NCBI GenBank assembly: GCA_002077045.2
Contig: KZ111150.1
Coordinates: 1,430,421-1,479,843 of the forward strand
From: Rachicladosporium sp. CCFEE 5018
Lineage: Eukaryota > Ascomycota > Dothideomycetes > Cladosporiales > Cladosporiaceae
DNA length: 49,423 bases
Direction: 5' to 3'
Part shown: piece after piece, positions 30,251-41,200 of the stretch
Layout of the letters: each line of letters starts with the position of its first letter
How positions within the stretch are numbered: position 1 is the stretch's first letter
Position numbers and translations under genes: made by a program
The notes under the pieces: model-generated
Databases searched by the model: none
Seen by the model: the letters and a program-made list of their open reading frames with translations, nothing else
Told to the model about the DNA's origin: nothing

Positions 30251-33200
30251 CTACTCCCTCCACTCCGCCTCTCCTCTCCTTCCGTCCTCCTCCCCAGCCC
30301 CAACCTCACACTTGAAAAGATTGACATGCCCATCATTGACAGCGCCACAGGCCAACATCATGCGATGCGGATGGAAAGCCGTGGCCGTGATAGGCGCGCT
30401 TCTTGGCGTTGAAGTCATGCGCAGGTATGACATGTACGGTTCGAAGGTACTGAGGCGCTTGAGGCTGGTGTTGTAGACGCGTACAGTGTGGTCTGCATTG
30501 CCGGTGCAGAAAACCGGGGCGTGTTCGTGCACGGAGAGCGTGCGGAGATGGCGCGGACGGCCGGGAGGCGAGGGGATAGAAGCCAAGGATAAGGGAGAGC
30601 GAAGATCCCAGAGTCGGATCCCGCCGTTGGATTCAGCGGAGATGAGCTCGCGCGTACCGCCTCGTTGCAGGTGGACGCCCACGACCCAGGAGCGGTGGTC
30701 GCGCGATCGGTCAACCCAGCCCATCACCATGCTATCCCGTTGCGCCAACCGCTGATCATAAGCGCGTACACTGCCGTTGCCGAAACCCGCAACGAAGACA
30801 TTGCCTTCGACTTGGTCGGAAGTCAGAGACGTGATGCAGCTGCCGCTGCGGGCGGGGATGTCAGCGATGCAGAGTTCATGGCCAGCTTGCCAGACGCGGA
30901 TGACGCGATCGTCGCCCGCTACTAAGATGCGGCCTTGACCTTGCTGCCAATCGAACACTAAGCCGGCGTCCTTGGAGTCAGAGGTCACCAAGTCCGACAG
31001 CGCGCGGAAAGAAGACGCGAGCTCGACTTTATCTTTCTTATCGTAGTGTCTGAAGATCTTGATGACGCCGTCGCTAGAACCCGTCATGAGCATAGCCTGA
31101 TCATCCTCGTTGATGAACCGCAACTCCGTCACACGGCTGCGGGAGGGATTGCAATTATTGAAGCGGTTGATCTGTTTCTGTTCCTTCCAGTCCCAGACTG
31201 CTATGCTGTCTCTCGCATCGCTCGTGACGAGATGGTTTTCGAATTGATGAAATACCATCTTCATTGGCGCAGCGCCGATGCCAAAGTAGCCGTCTGGCTT
31301 GTCCCAGCGCTGACTCCCGGCCGCCTCCTTAAGTGGCTGGGTAGACGCGATGATTTTATCGTTGCGGTTGCGACGCCACAGGCGCTCGTTATAGTCTAGC
31401 GAGCCCGGCTCATCCTCTTCTGAAGGTCGCATCTGCGGCTCGCGGAAGTAGGATGCCGACCAAGTGAAGAACACCGACTTGATCGGCAGTTCGGGAATCC
31501 TAGTCATGTCTCTGACGATCATGTTGGGTACTGACGGGATAGGCGCCGGAGCCTGGGCCGGCGGACCCATGACATTATCAAGGTGGTCTGGCGGCAGTAG
31601 CGAGGCGTCGTAGTCTGTGAGTGGGCGAGAGCGGTAGGAGCGGTCGCCGTGAAAGGAGCCGCGAATTGAGGTTGGTGAGGGTGGGGCTGATGGCTCGTTG
31701 GGCTGTTTGGGACCCCAGCCGACAAGGTTCTTCATTGCCGCAGCTACGCTTGCAGTGCGCGAGAGGGCGAAGTAGCCATCAGCTTTTGATGCCGTTGAGG
31801 CAGACGGGCTTGGTGGTGTCTGCGGCCGACCGTAGTCGCGTGATCGTTGTCGAGTGAGCGTGTCCATGCCAGTAGGCTGCGTTCCATCCCCCTTGAGGCC
31901 CTCAATCGTGAGCTCGTCCAAGATTGCGTTGGCGTAATCGCCCAGCGGCGACTCCAGCAGTGCACTAACAACGTAGTCGACCACGACACTTGCGTTCTGT
32001 GCGACTTCCGCGTGTGGATCAGCTGACATCGACATGGTCTGCCTCCACACAGCACGATAGATCGTCTTCTTCGATAGTGTCGTTTTGTTGCTCTCGTACT
32101 CCGGCTGGAATTCAGTGCCGCCGAACGATAGATGTCGTCCATTGACTCCACCTCCACCAGGCGCTTTATTCTCCTTCATTCCAATACGCTTGTCCCTCTC
32201 TTCGTTCAGCTGCTCCCACGCGGCGACTACGAAACGGGCCTCATACCTCTTGATGAATGTTGAGTAAAACACGACTAGCTCCTTCCGGACCATGATGCTG
32301 CCGTCCATACCCATAGCCACCACAACACTAGCCAACGTCTCTTCCTCAAGCGCAACCGCTGCATCGACCTCCCCAGTCGCCACAAAGCTGGTCAAAGCAT
32401 CTAGACAAGCCGCACGTACCTCAGGTACAGGATCATGACTTCGATCCTTGATCCTCATATGCGCCTGACACTGCAATGCCAACGCCTTCGCAGCTGGGAA
32501 GTCTTTCGACAGATTGCTCAGACAGAGACACGCGAATTGCCGGAGCAGCGGATTCTCCAGATCTAGCAAATGTCGGAGACAGCTCTCGATGATCTCCGGA
32601 CTCGTCTCAAGGACCGCAGCTTTGCCGACCCGGAAGTCGCGACAGAACATCGCTATCACGAAGGCGCACATAGCGCGATGCTCGGCGACGTTACCGATCG
32701 GCAGGCCGGAGGCGGAGTTGAGTATGTTGGTGAAGTATGTGAAGCCGTTGTCTTTGACGAGATCGCTTTGGCAGGACTGGTCGACTGCGAGGATGCGCGC
32801 CCAGATGAAGACCATTGGTGGCTTGAGCTCGATGGCTTGCGATTGGAGGAGCTTGAGGACGTACGGGAAGATGCCGATGCTAAGCGCTAGGTTCACAGCC
32901 CAGGGTCCGAGATCGAGGAACTTCGAGAGCAGGATCAAAGCGCGAAGGCGATGAATCTGCGAGAGCAGGACTTGAAGGACGATCGGAAGCTGTTCAGGAG
33001 GCCGGGCTCCCGCGTGTGCAGGGGCGGAAGACAGGTAGACTTCAAAGGCCGACAGCTGGTCGGCGAAGAAGTCGGAGTGAATGTACTCCAGTTCCGGTGG
33101 AGGTGACGCAACAGTGCCATTGGGTACTGCCTCGAGTGCAGCGTCGTTAGCTTTCTGCTGCTCGATGAGCCTCGGCAATTGAGCCAGAATCATCTCCACG

Positions 33201-34729
33201 GCGAGGTCCCAGCTCTGCCACAAGGGGTGATTGTGGGTGTCTGGTATGACAGGGTGTGACTGTGGGTGGCAGTGATAGATCCGCATCACCCTCTGCGCCA
33301 AGAGAAAGTTTCTGAACAATGCCGCTACCATCAGATCCTGTCTGAAGAGCTTCTTGAACAGTACCTTGTCCAGACAGTTCCATGCAATCGTATCAGTGAT
33401 AGCCGTGAAGATCCAGTTCAGCTCACCCAGTGGTGTGCGTCGCTCTGTGACTTTGCCAGGTATATCCTTCGCCTGAGCCAGTGTGATGCCAGAAGTCGAA
33501 GGCAGCGGGTTCTGAAGCATGAAGAACCGCACTGCCATTGCTATTGGCGTAGTGAGACATGATGTGAAGACGTCCGCAGGTAGGTCAGGGTTTGTCGGCA
33601 AAGACTCGCTCTCACGACAGGCAGCCAAGTGAATGCAATCCTCCCAGCGAGTCCTACTCTGCTGCTGCATCCGATTCGGATCCCGCGCCATGGCCTCATC
33701 TTGCTTCGCGTTATGCTTTTGCACGCCCTCCAGAAACCCACTGATAATTCCGCCTGCTGCACTGCAATCCCACACCCACAATCCCGGCGCACCCACCCAC
33801 TCTTGTAAGTCATATAGGCTGATGGGAATGTATTGCGTATAGCTCCGATTGAAGCACCACACCTCCCCACTCGGCGTCGGCTTCGGCACTCCATGGCCAT
33901 TGTAGTGGAACAAGATCCTCTCCGCATGCGCAGTCCTCCTCAGCGAAGTCGTGTACTTCCGCAAGTCCTCAATCGTCGGGTCCAAGATCGGCTTGTAGCG
34001 GGTCCGGAGCGACAGGCTCTCATACTGCGAATGCAGATTCTTCCCAATCTGTGCATTATTGTTCGTCGTGGTGCTACTAGTCGTACTATCCGGCGGCACA
34101 GGGTCGTACCAGCATTCCAACCGAGCGCATGGGTTTGTCTTCACAGTATCTGGCGGGTCGACACCGACGTTCAGGCAGATGGCTAGGATGGCTGACACAG
34201 TCTTGAGCCGGTCCTTCATGCGCCATTCGGAAACGGCGCCTTTGGTATCTGTGTCGGGTGGAGGATTGCCTGCAGTTTCGTGACGTTTGTCTTCGAAGTA
34301 CATGAAGAAGGTCTGGCTAAGGAGGTTCGCTTGCTCAGGACTCTCCAGCTGAGCTTCCCAGCCGTGTCGCATCCTGAACCGCCCATCTCGGTCCTCGCCC
34401 CTGCCATTTGGAGTGTGTATCTTCACCGCCGCTGCCGTTGTCGCTTCACTTGGATCACGTGTATGCATACCTTGTCTGTGTCCATTTGCGCCATTCGTGC
34501 GCGCCATCTGCAGCCCCTCATCCTCACTGCCGCTGTCGCCCTCATTGTTCGTCGAAGCTCGACTGCGCGATGTAGGCGGGCGTCTGTATGTCGAGCTCCC
34601 TTCTGAAGATCCTATCGTCTCTTCTGGTGTTGTCGTGTTCAGAGCACTCAGCACAGGCTGAGGATGCCGTGATCTGAAGCCATTCGAGTCGTGCTCACTG
34701 AGCAGACCTGCATTCGCACCACGCGTCAT
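30251..34729 (-). CDS. KOG1: KOG1/Raptor, TORC1 scaffold subunit
   Basis: Intronless, 1492 aa from ATG 34729 (two upstream in-frame codons begin with TTG and are ignored). After a ~115-residue low-complexity leader comes the conserved Raptor N-terminal/caspase-like domain: RMKDRLKTVSAILAICLNVG, DPPDTVKTNPCARLECWYDP, RILFHYNGHGVPKPTPSGEV and WVWDCSAAGG. HEAT-like helices occupy the middle (LPIVLQVLLSQIHRLRALIL, FACLCLSNLSKDF) and WD40 repeats the last ~400 residues (AVWDWKEQKQINRF, IRLWDLRSPLSLAS). Raptor presents substrates to Tor kinase and links TORC1 to amino-acid signals at the vacuole. Length is close to yeast Kog1 and human Raptor. It is tail-to-tail with the PHD gene. Confidence 0.95.
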   Translation of the reverse strand: MTRGANAGLLSEHDSNGFRSRHPQPVLSALNTTTPEETIGSSEGSSTYRRPPTSRSRASTNNEGDSGSEDEGLQMARTNGANGHRQGMHTRDPSEATTAAAVKIHTPNGRGEDRDGRFRMRHGWEAQLESPEQANLLSQTFFMYFEDKRHETAGNPPPDTDTKGAVSEWRMKDRLKTVSAILAICLNVGVDPPDTVKTNPCARLECWYDPVPPDSTTSSTTTNNNAQIGKNLHSQYESLSLRTRYKPILDPTIEDLRKYTTSLRRTAHAERILFHYNGHGVPKPTPSGEVWCFNRSYTQYIPISLYDLQEWVGAPGLWVWDCSAAGGIISGFLEGVQKHNAKQDEAMARDPNRMQQQSRTRWEDCIHLAACRESESLPTNPDLPADVFTSCLTTPIAMAVRFFMLQNPLPSTSGITLAQAKDIPGKVTERRTPLGELNWIFTAITDTIAWNCLDKVLFKKLFRQDLMVAALFRNFLLAQRVMRIYHCHPQSHPVIPDTHNHPLWQSWDLAVEMILAQLPRLIEQQKANDAALEAVPNGTVASPPPELEYIHSDFFADQLSAFEVYLSSAPAHAGARPPEQLPIVLQVLLSQIHRLRALILLSKFLDLGPWAVNLALSIGIFPYVLKLLQSQAIELKPPMVFIWARILAVDQSCQSDLVKDNGFTYFTNILNSASGLPIGNVAEHRAMCAFVIAMFCRDFRVGKAAVLETSPEIIESCLRHLLDLENPLLRQFACLCLSNLSKDFPAAKALALQCQAHMRIKDRSHDPVPEVRAACLDALTSFVATGEVDAAVALEEETLASVVVAMGMDGSIMVRKELVVFYSTFIKRYEARFVVAAWEQLNEERDKRIGMKENKAPGGGGVNGRHLSFGGTEFQPEYESNKTTLSKKTIYRAVWRQTMSMSADPHAEVAQNASVVVDYVVSALLESPLGDYANAILDELTIEGLKGDGTQPTGMDTLTRQRSRDYGRPQTPPSPSASTASKADGYFALSRTASVAAAMKNLVGWGPKQPNEPSAPPSPTSIRGSFHGDRSYRSRPLTDYDASLLPPDHLDNVMGPPAQAPAPIPSVPNMIVRDMTRIPELPIKSVFFTWSASYFREPQMRPSEEDEPGSLDYNERLWRRNRNDKIIASTQPLKEAAGSQRWDKPDGYFGIGAAPMKMVFHQFENHLVTSDARDSIAVWDWKEQKQINRFNNCNPSRSRVTELRFINEDDQAMLMTGSSDGVIKIFRHYDKKDKVELASSFRALSDLVTSDSKDAGLVFDWQQGQGRILVAGDDRVIRVWQAGHELCIADIPARSGSCITSLTSDQVEGNVFVAGFGNGSVRAYDQRLAQRDSMVMGWVDRSRDHRSWVVGVHLQRGGTRELISAESNGGIRLWDLRSPLSLASIPSPPGRPRHLRTLSVHEHAPVFCTGNADHTVRVYNTSLKRLSTFEPYMSYLRMTSTPRSAPITATAFHPHRMMLACGAVNDGHVNLFKCEVGAGEEDGRRGEAEWRE

Positions 34730-35650
34730 GATCAAGCGCGCGCATTCGTCGACGCCGTGTCAAGGCCATGCAAGCCTAGCTCGCGTTGTTTGGAAGTGTG
34801 CTAGGTGTAGCGTGGGGTGTCGTGCATTCAAGTGCCGATGCTAGTGAGAGCTTGGGAGTGAGGTGTAGTGGGCAAGGCTGGCTGAACTTCGCAAGCGACA
34901 ATCACATGTCACGCGCACGGACTAACTATGAGTGGGCTCAATCCTCGCCACGGCATATGGATCTGCACAGTGCACAGAGTGATGAGCTCATTGGGCAACA
35001 TCCTACAACTGATGCTGTCGTATCTCCCACCGCCTAGCCACAGCGGATGCCACCCTTCGAGCGAGACGGCTCCGCGTTCCTCCTCCAGTGAGTGCCAGGC
35101 AGTGGCGCTTTCCCAAGCGGCATCCTCATACCACGACTCGTGGTCCGAGCTACGGCTGCACAGCCTGCAGTGATATAGCGGACTTCGACCATGACCGCGG
35201 ATCCGTATCTTCGCAGCAGTAGCAGCTGAACGACGGATGCATTCGCGCGCGAGCGGTCCGGTCAACGTGACGAGAATGTGAACAGGGCAAGTCGTGTCCT
35301 ATCCTTCGTAAACGTCCCCAGCCACTGTATTTGGCATCTATACTGCCAGCGCTCCTTACAGTTGCGCGCAGGGCATTTATGTTTATATTGTCAGCAGACG
35401 GCAGCTCCCTGCTTTCGAGCCAAATGGAATTTAATTTCGTTGTAGGTCGAGACCAGTAGCGATGGTGTCCGTCGTGGCCAGCGTCAGAGCCTGCAGCTTC
35501 CCTCGACGCATCGTTTCTTGCATCAGCTGTCCCGGTGAATTTCTGAGGATGCCCGGATGCTTGGGGCAATTGCTGAATCGACTTGCCGTCGTGAGTTGCA
35601 GCTGCACCTTAGGCACCCCACAATGTAGTCTCCGAGCAGTCGACAGACAC
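34730..35650. other. Upstream region of KOG1, no gene supported
   Basis: 921 bp between the KOG1 start and the 3' end of the next minus-strand locus. It should include the KOG1 promoter. Short open frames on both strands lack ATG starts in context, introns or recognisable motifs. Confidence 0.4.
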
Positions 35651-36523
35651 TCAAAACCCTGGAAAGACCCTGCCGCACTTTACCTCAATACACCCACCCG
35701 GACCACAGATCTCATCCCAATTGTGGCAATCCCTAATATGTAGCGAGAGTGACTGAGGGTTCGATAGGATATCAAAGACCTCTCCACTCTTGCAAATGAA
35801 GCATCTGAAGGCCGAGTGGCCATCCTCTGCGGCTTTGTTTGAGACTCTTGCCGCGCTATAGAAGTGGAACTTCTCAACACAGCAAGGTGTGGCTAGCAAC
35901 TTGCCATCCTTTGTTTGGATGAAAATGAAACCTAGAGCTCGCACTTGTGACCGGAATGGGCACTCCGAGCACTTGCGACGACGGCGCCAAAAGGACGGAT
36001 TGTCAATGAGCCCGAAACAGTTATATTTCGCATTTTGCTCGGCGGAAGTGCTGCCCAGCGTGTGACGCTGGATGACCTCGAGTCCTACAGGGTCAGACTT
36101 GATTGTCTCATAGAATTTGGATGGTTCCTGAGTTGCCATATTACGAATGGGTGATTCTATATCATCGGGGCTGTAGCCAGTCGTGGACTCGGATTCCGAA
36201 TCGTCATAGTTCCTACCAGCCGACTCCGTGGCCCTATAGAGCCTTTGGGGTCGTTCTGGAGTTGACATGCGACGAGTTGGTATTTCTATGTCATAGGAGG
36301 TGTAGCCAGTCATGTATTCGGAATCTCGAGCATTGTAATTCCTGATTGCCGTCTTTCTGCTGAGGCCAGTGGCAATCAGCTTTGCGTCCGGGTAGACGCG
36401 ATGATTCGAGTGATCCGGCGTGTCTCTCAAGGGCAAGGCCCATCCTCGAAGAATGCGAACGTACGATGTGCCTTCCTCAGGGCGTGCGCGAAGTGCAGCG
36501 GACTCTTGCCGAACTGCCGGCAC
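35651..36523 (-). CDS. Cysteine-rich zinc-finger-like protein with internal repeat, 5' end unresolved
   Basis: The frame ends in a stop at 35651 and is open to ~36523, where the apparent start is GTG, so the true 5' end is an upstream exon or an internal ATG. Two related ~35-residue units are visible, RNYNARDSEYMTGYTSYDIE and RNYDDSESESTTGYSPDDIE, each followed by an R-M-(S/A)-T-(P/Q)-E segment. The C-terminal third has paired metal-ligand residues: RKCSECPF, FRCFICKSG...LSLHIRDCH and CGPGGC, suggesting one C2H2-like and one Cys-rich zinc site. No family is recognised. Upstream on the same strand, ankyrin-like scraps (ARNGSIDALGGLYQ, GKSPLHFAHALRKA at ~36470-36600) sit in different frames, so the locus may be a multi-exon or partly decayed gene together with 36739-37020. 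Confidence 0.4.
   Translation of the reverse strand: MPAVRQESAALRARPEEGTSYVRILRGWALPLRDTPDHSNHRVYPDAKLIATGLSRKTAIRNYNARDSEYMTGYTSYDIEIPTRRMSTPERPQRLYRATESAGRNYDDSESESTTGYSPDDIESPIRNMATQEPSKFYETIKSDPVGLEVIQRHTLGSTSAEQNAKYNCFGLIDNPSFWRRRRKCSECPFRSQVRALGFIFIQTKDGKLLATPCCVEKFHFYSAARVSNKAAEDGHSAFRCFICKSGEVFDILSNPQSLSLHIRDCHNWDEICGPGGCIEVKCGRVFPGF
36120..36353. repeat. Imperfect ~100-bp direct repeat, two units
   Basis: Units at ~36120-36222 and ~36251-36353 share a pattern (plus strand ...TGTAGCCAGTC...TC.GAATC... then AGTTCCT or AATTCCT) and encode the two related repeats of the minus-strand cysteine-rich protein. Divergence between units implies an old duplication. The boundaries are approximate. 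Confidence 0.55.
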
Positions 36524-36738
36524 CTCTCTGATCGGGGCCGCCTGCCTAAGTCACTGATACAGCCCACCAAGAGCATCAATCGAGCCATTGCGAGCGACCC
36601 GTGTAAAGTTGGTCAGTTGGCTGTGATGTGGGTGTAACACGTGAGAATCCGCATCATTACTGGAGTCAGAGGTAAGTAGCCTTATCACAGTGGCCTGCAG
36701 TGTCATGACTTGCTGCGGCAGTGCCCAGCGACTGATGT

Positions 36739-37020
36739 CTAAAACTCGTCAATGGGTGATACAAGGAGGTTTCCATGGACAATCAACACACCGTCCCCCT
36801 CAGCAAACTTCCTGCCCATGCGACGGAAGTCGACATCGTACTCTTGCTGTACTCGACCTCCACTCGTACTAACCAGACTCTGGAGCTCTTCATTCTGGAT
36901 CATATCCAGACGCTCTCGGCGATCCTTGCGCCATGCGCGGTACAGGCTTGTTGCGCCGCTAAACGCACTAATCACTGACGCGACGAGAGCCGGTATGGCG
37001 AGTACTTCGAGTCCAGACAT
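36739..37020 (-). CDS. Hydrophobic-N-terminus fungal protein, first-exon fragment
   Basis: ATG at 37020 opens MSGLEVLAIPALVASVISAF, a hydrophobic helix, then a basic stretch SLYRAWRKDRRERL and SGGRVQQEYDVDFRRMGRKF. This architecture (hydrophobic N-terminal helix, W-R-x-R-R-E, then EYD.DF.R.G..FA.GD) recurs at the start of many uncharacterised fungal proteins, some of which carry ankyrin or other recognition domains downstream. The frame ends soon after KFAEGD at a TAG, so either a splice donor near 36790 is used or the gene is truncated. It could be the first exon of the gene ending at 35651; no continuous phase-correct path was found. Confidence 0.4.
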   Translation of the reverse strand: MSGLEVLAIPALVASVISAFSGATSLYRAWRKDRRERLDMIQNEELQSLVSTSGGRVQQEYDVDFRRMGRKFAEGDGVLIVHGNLLVSPIDEF

Positions 37021-38219
37021 GACGCTGTCCGGCACGGTCTAGTTGTAAGCCCGGCCACCGTCACGCCATTGAGTGACCCAGCAGGTTCACTTCCTGGTGT
37101 ATCAGAACCGCACGTATGCTGTCCGGGTTGACGATGATTGGTACAGACGAGAGTTAGAAACACACTTATGCTCTCGGTTGACACAGCCTTGTCAGAGAGG
37201 CCTTATGTGCAGTCGATCCCCGCCGGCCACAAATCATGCATACGTTCCTGCAGCCACATTCGGCCTGGCTGCAGCCTTGCGGCCGCAGGAGACATTGTCG
37301 TAGTCCTGAGCCTATTGCGCTGCTGAGAGACATGTGGCGCGCTACTATGAGACATCTCAGCCAGGTCGAAGGGGACGAGAGTCCACTCGGCCAGCTTTGA
37401 CGTGAATTTGTATGCTCAACGGAAAAAGATTCAGTCGTGCGAAGCTGAAAGATGTGAGGTCTTCCAGTACAGACAAGGCGTGATTCGCTCGGATATACCC
37501 TTGCGAACCCGTGTGTGATCGACCCGGAAGTCACGTTAGCGTCGAGATCTTGAGGAGTGCCGAATGCAGATGCTGCGCGTAGGAGATATCCTTAACGTCC
37601 TTGAGTTGGATGGTATCATTTGATATGTAACTCAAGGCAAGGACGACCCGCCCCAGGTGTGTTTATGCTGGTCGCAATTTCCACCCCAAGTCCATAAGAA
37701 ACCTTGGAAGGAACCCCGGGCGGCAAACTCTCGGGTGCCAGGGCACGATGCGCTAGTCTGTTCTCGAAGTACCTTGTGTTGAAGTTCTCCCCCTAGGAAA
37801 AGGGATCAGTGCTTGTACCACCAATCGCACGCCGCCCAGCCTTTTGGCCGTACAGACGACCCATCTCTATCTTCTTGTACATCACCATCACGAACGACAT
37901 CACGACGAACTGCTGTACTGTACATTATACTGCCATTGCCGCGTTGCGTTTGTTGCGGGCGTCAGGACAGCAGACGCGCGCTACCGCTTTACTGGGAACA
38001 GAGCACCGGCGCGGGGAGAGAACTTGAGACAAGTCGACATTCCCTCCAACCTCCTCGACGAAGTGCAGTCCATCGCATTGTAGACAGCACTGTCTGCACA
38101 CATCAATACACAACAACACGTCTGCCTGGAGTGTCACATGACCGCGCCGCCAACGCTGTGACACCGCCAGCACCTGCCGCGCGTGTCGTGCGCCAGCACC
38201 CCCTACACCACCACCCAGC
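37021..38219. other. Intergenic and 5' leader of the Kelch gene
   Basis: 1.2 kb without a supported gene. The last ~130 bp before ATG 38220 are CA/CCA-rich (CACACATCAATACACAACAACACG type), typical of a fungal 5' leader. Other short frames have no motif or splice support. Confidence 0.4.
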
Positions 38220-41200
38220 ATGTCCTTCCTCTTCAAGTCCAGTAAGAAGGGTGGTCCGACACCGAATGCGTTACCACCCGCCTCGCGCGACATACGGTCT
38301 GCCGACGGGCCGCAGAGTCAAATACCGACACTCAATGGCGCGGTGAAACCTGCATCGCCGACTCCAGGACAGCAGCAGGGTGTCAATGGCAGTGTCAACG
38401 GGAGTCTGAACTCGCTGGTGGGACAAGAAAAGGCTGTGGTTAGAAGTCCGGCACCGGGCGATGGGCCGAACGGCCGGGAGGTGTATTCGAGGGAGGCCGC
38501 CAGAGGGCCGCCCAGTCCTGAGCAGAGGGTCAGAAATCGGAGTCAGGATGAGGTGAGTCTTGCAATATCAGTATGTTGTGCGCGCTAAGAGTGCGCGATG
38601 CTAATAACTGCGCGACAGGGCCCACGATCAAACTCGCTCCAATCGCGGACTACACAAGCGCCAGAAGCCTCACCATATCCCTGGTCGCAACGCAAACTCT
38701 CATTCACAGTGTCGCACACAAATCCCTTCCCACGATATGGCGCCGCAGTGAACTCATCGTCCAGTAAAGACGGCTCTATCTTCCTGATGGGCGGACTTAT
38801 CAATGGTAGCACCGTGAAAGGCGATCTTTGGATGGTGGAAACCGGCGGCGCCACCATGTCTTGCTACCCGATCGCTACTACGAGTGAAGGTCCAGGTCCG
38901 CGAGTCGGGCATGCCAGTCTACTGGTGGGAAATGCATTCATTGTGTTTGGTGGTGACACGAAGATGGATGAGGGCGACGCGCTGGACGATACGCTCTATC
39001 TTCTGAACACATGTGAGTACTAGTCCATTTGTGAGGGCACAGCAGACGACTTACAAGATGCAGCAACGAAACAATGGTCACGTGCACTCCCAGCGGGCCA
39101 ACGACCTCCTGGACGCTATGGACATACCCTGAACATACTTGGCAGCAAGATCTACATCTTTGGAGGGCAGGTTGAGGGCTACTTCTTCAATGATCTGGTG
39201 GCCTTCGATCTGAATGCGCTACAGCAGGCCAGCAATCGGTGGGAGATTCTCGTTCAGAACACAATTGACGGCGGCCCACCACATGGCCAGATTCCACCCG
39301 CAAGAACGAATCACACGATGATCACGTGGGGAGACAGGCTGTATCTGTGAGTGAATGAGATGTGCGAAACAGAATGATGGCAATACTGACAAGCAATGCG
39401 ACAGCTTCGGCGGCACAGATGGCGTAACCTGGTTCAACGACGTTTGGTCATACTACCCACACACGAACTCTTGGACTCAACTCGAATGCATCGGCTACAT
39501 TCCCTCACCGCGCGAAGGCCATGCGGCGGCGCTGGTCGGCGACGTCATGTATATTTTCGGCGGACGAACAGAGGAAGGCACAGATCTTGGCGATCTTGCG
39601 GCGTTCAGGATCACGTCGAGGAGATGGTATACTTTCCAAAACATGGGACCGAGCCCGAATCCGCGATCAGGGCACAGCATGACGACTGTAGGGAAGTCGA
39701 TCGTGATATTGGCAGGCGAGCCGAGCAGTGCACCAAGAGATCCAGTAGAGCTGGGAATGGCGTATCTGTTGGACACGAGCAAGATCAGATATCCACCTGA
39801 CAGCGCAAGCCAGACGCCCACGAGTGACAGGATCCAGGGGTACAGGAGGCCAAGCGGGGAGAAGAACGGCGGTCCCGTCACTTCGCCTGCAGCTCGGCCG
39901 CAGCCTCCGAGAGAGCTCATGGAGAAAGAAAGGAGTGGGAGCACAGATCCCGGGGCTAGGAGTGAGAGTGCATCGCGCTTGCCGCGAGTGGGTCCGCCAG
40001 CGCAACTGCCTGCGCCTTCTGGACCACCCCCACAGCAACAGCCGCCACAGCCGAGAGTGAATGGTGTCGCAGCTACGCGACAGCCATCAAGACCAGAGCG
40101 CGCTTTGAGCCCGACAATGGACCCTGTCCGTGCGCAGCACTTCGAAGATCGCGCTGTGACCTCACCCACAGCAATGCAGGCTCCTGCAGTACAAGAGCCG
40201 CGAGCACCACTGTCACCTGGCTTTGCGCCGGAAACGTCTTACTTCGATAGCGCGAGGCAGAAGCCAGAGACGTATCAGCCATCGCAGGACTTGTCGGAGG
40301 CTGGAGTGCAGCGGACAAGTTCGAGGTCACAAGGTCGAGGGCTTCACTCAGGACCCGGAAGCTTGAACGGTACGCCCCGAGATTCTGTCGATCAGCCGCG
40401 CGAGATACTGCCCAAGGTGAAGCAGCTGCAGCCCGAGGATCATGAGCGACCGCAGGACTCTGCTATTGGCTCTTCACCAGCACTGACACAGCAGCATGAC
40501 GAGCTCATCAAAGAGCTGGACGCAGCGAAGCAGAAAAATGCTTGGTTCGCTTTTGAGCTTGCTCTTGCGCGAAAGTCAGGCTACCAGACACGATCCACCG
40601 ACTCGCCAGTGATGGACGATCGAGCGACTGAGATCTTCTCGGATGACGACAAGCCGCTCATCGAAGCGCTGTTGAAGATGCGAGCAGAGCTTGCTCGAGT
40701 ACAGGAGACAATCGATGAGCAAAGCAAGAGCGCCTCAGCAAGGATCGCAGAAATGGAGCGCCAACGAGATGCGGCTGTTGGCGAAGCTGTGTTCGCAAAA
40801 GCAAAGCTCGCGGGTCATGGTGATCGTGAAGGACCATCAGAGCAAGAGCGTGATGGTGGACTGAATAAGAGGCTCGCGACTTCGATTGCGACCCACGGAG
40901 ACCTCAATAGACAGATTGCTGCGCTGACACGGGAGCTTGAGATGGAGCGGCAAGCGAGAGCGATGGCTGAGCAGACTGCTGAGGCGGCGCAGAAGAGGGT
41001 CACTGAGCTGGATACACGGCATCAGCAGCTTTCGACTGAGACGGAAGGTCTGCGATCAGGATTGCATGAGGCGCAGACCACGTCCCGGGAAGTCTCGGCA
41101 AATCACCACGAGCTGCTGACACAGCATCGACTACTGACTGTTGACAAGGACGAGATCCATGGCAGGCACAAGAACTTACTGGACGAGACGCAGAACCATG

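Noticed and set aside
29753..30348. Minus-strand ORFs between the PHD gene and KOG1
   Set aside because: They overlap the acidic C-terminal exon and the convergent 3' spacer, and show no motif.
36970..37120. Possible tRNA-like stem with GGTTC-type arm near 37080
   Set aside because: No acceptor stem or anticodon arm could be paired; the resemblance is limited to a few bases.
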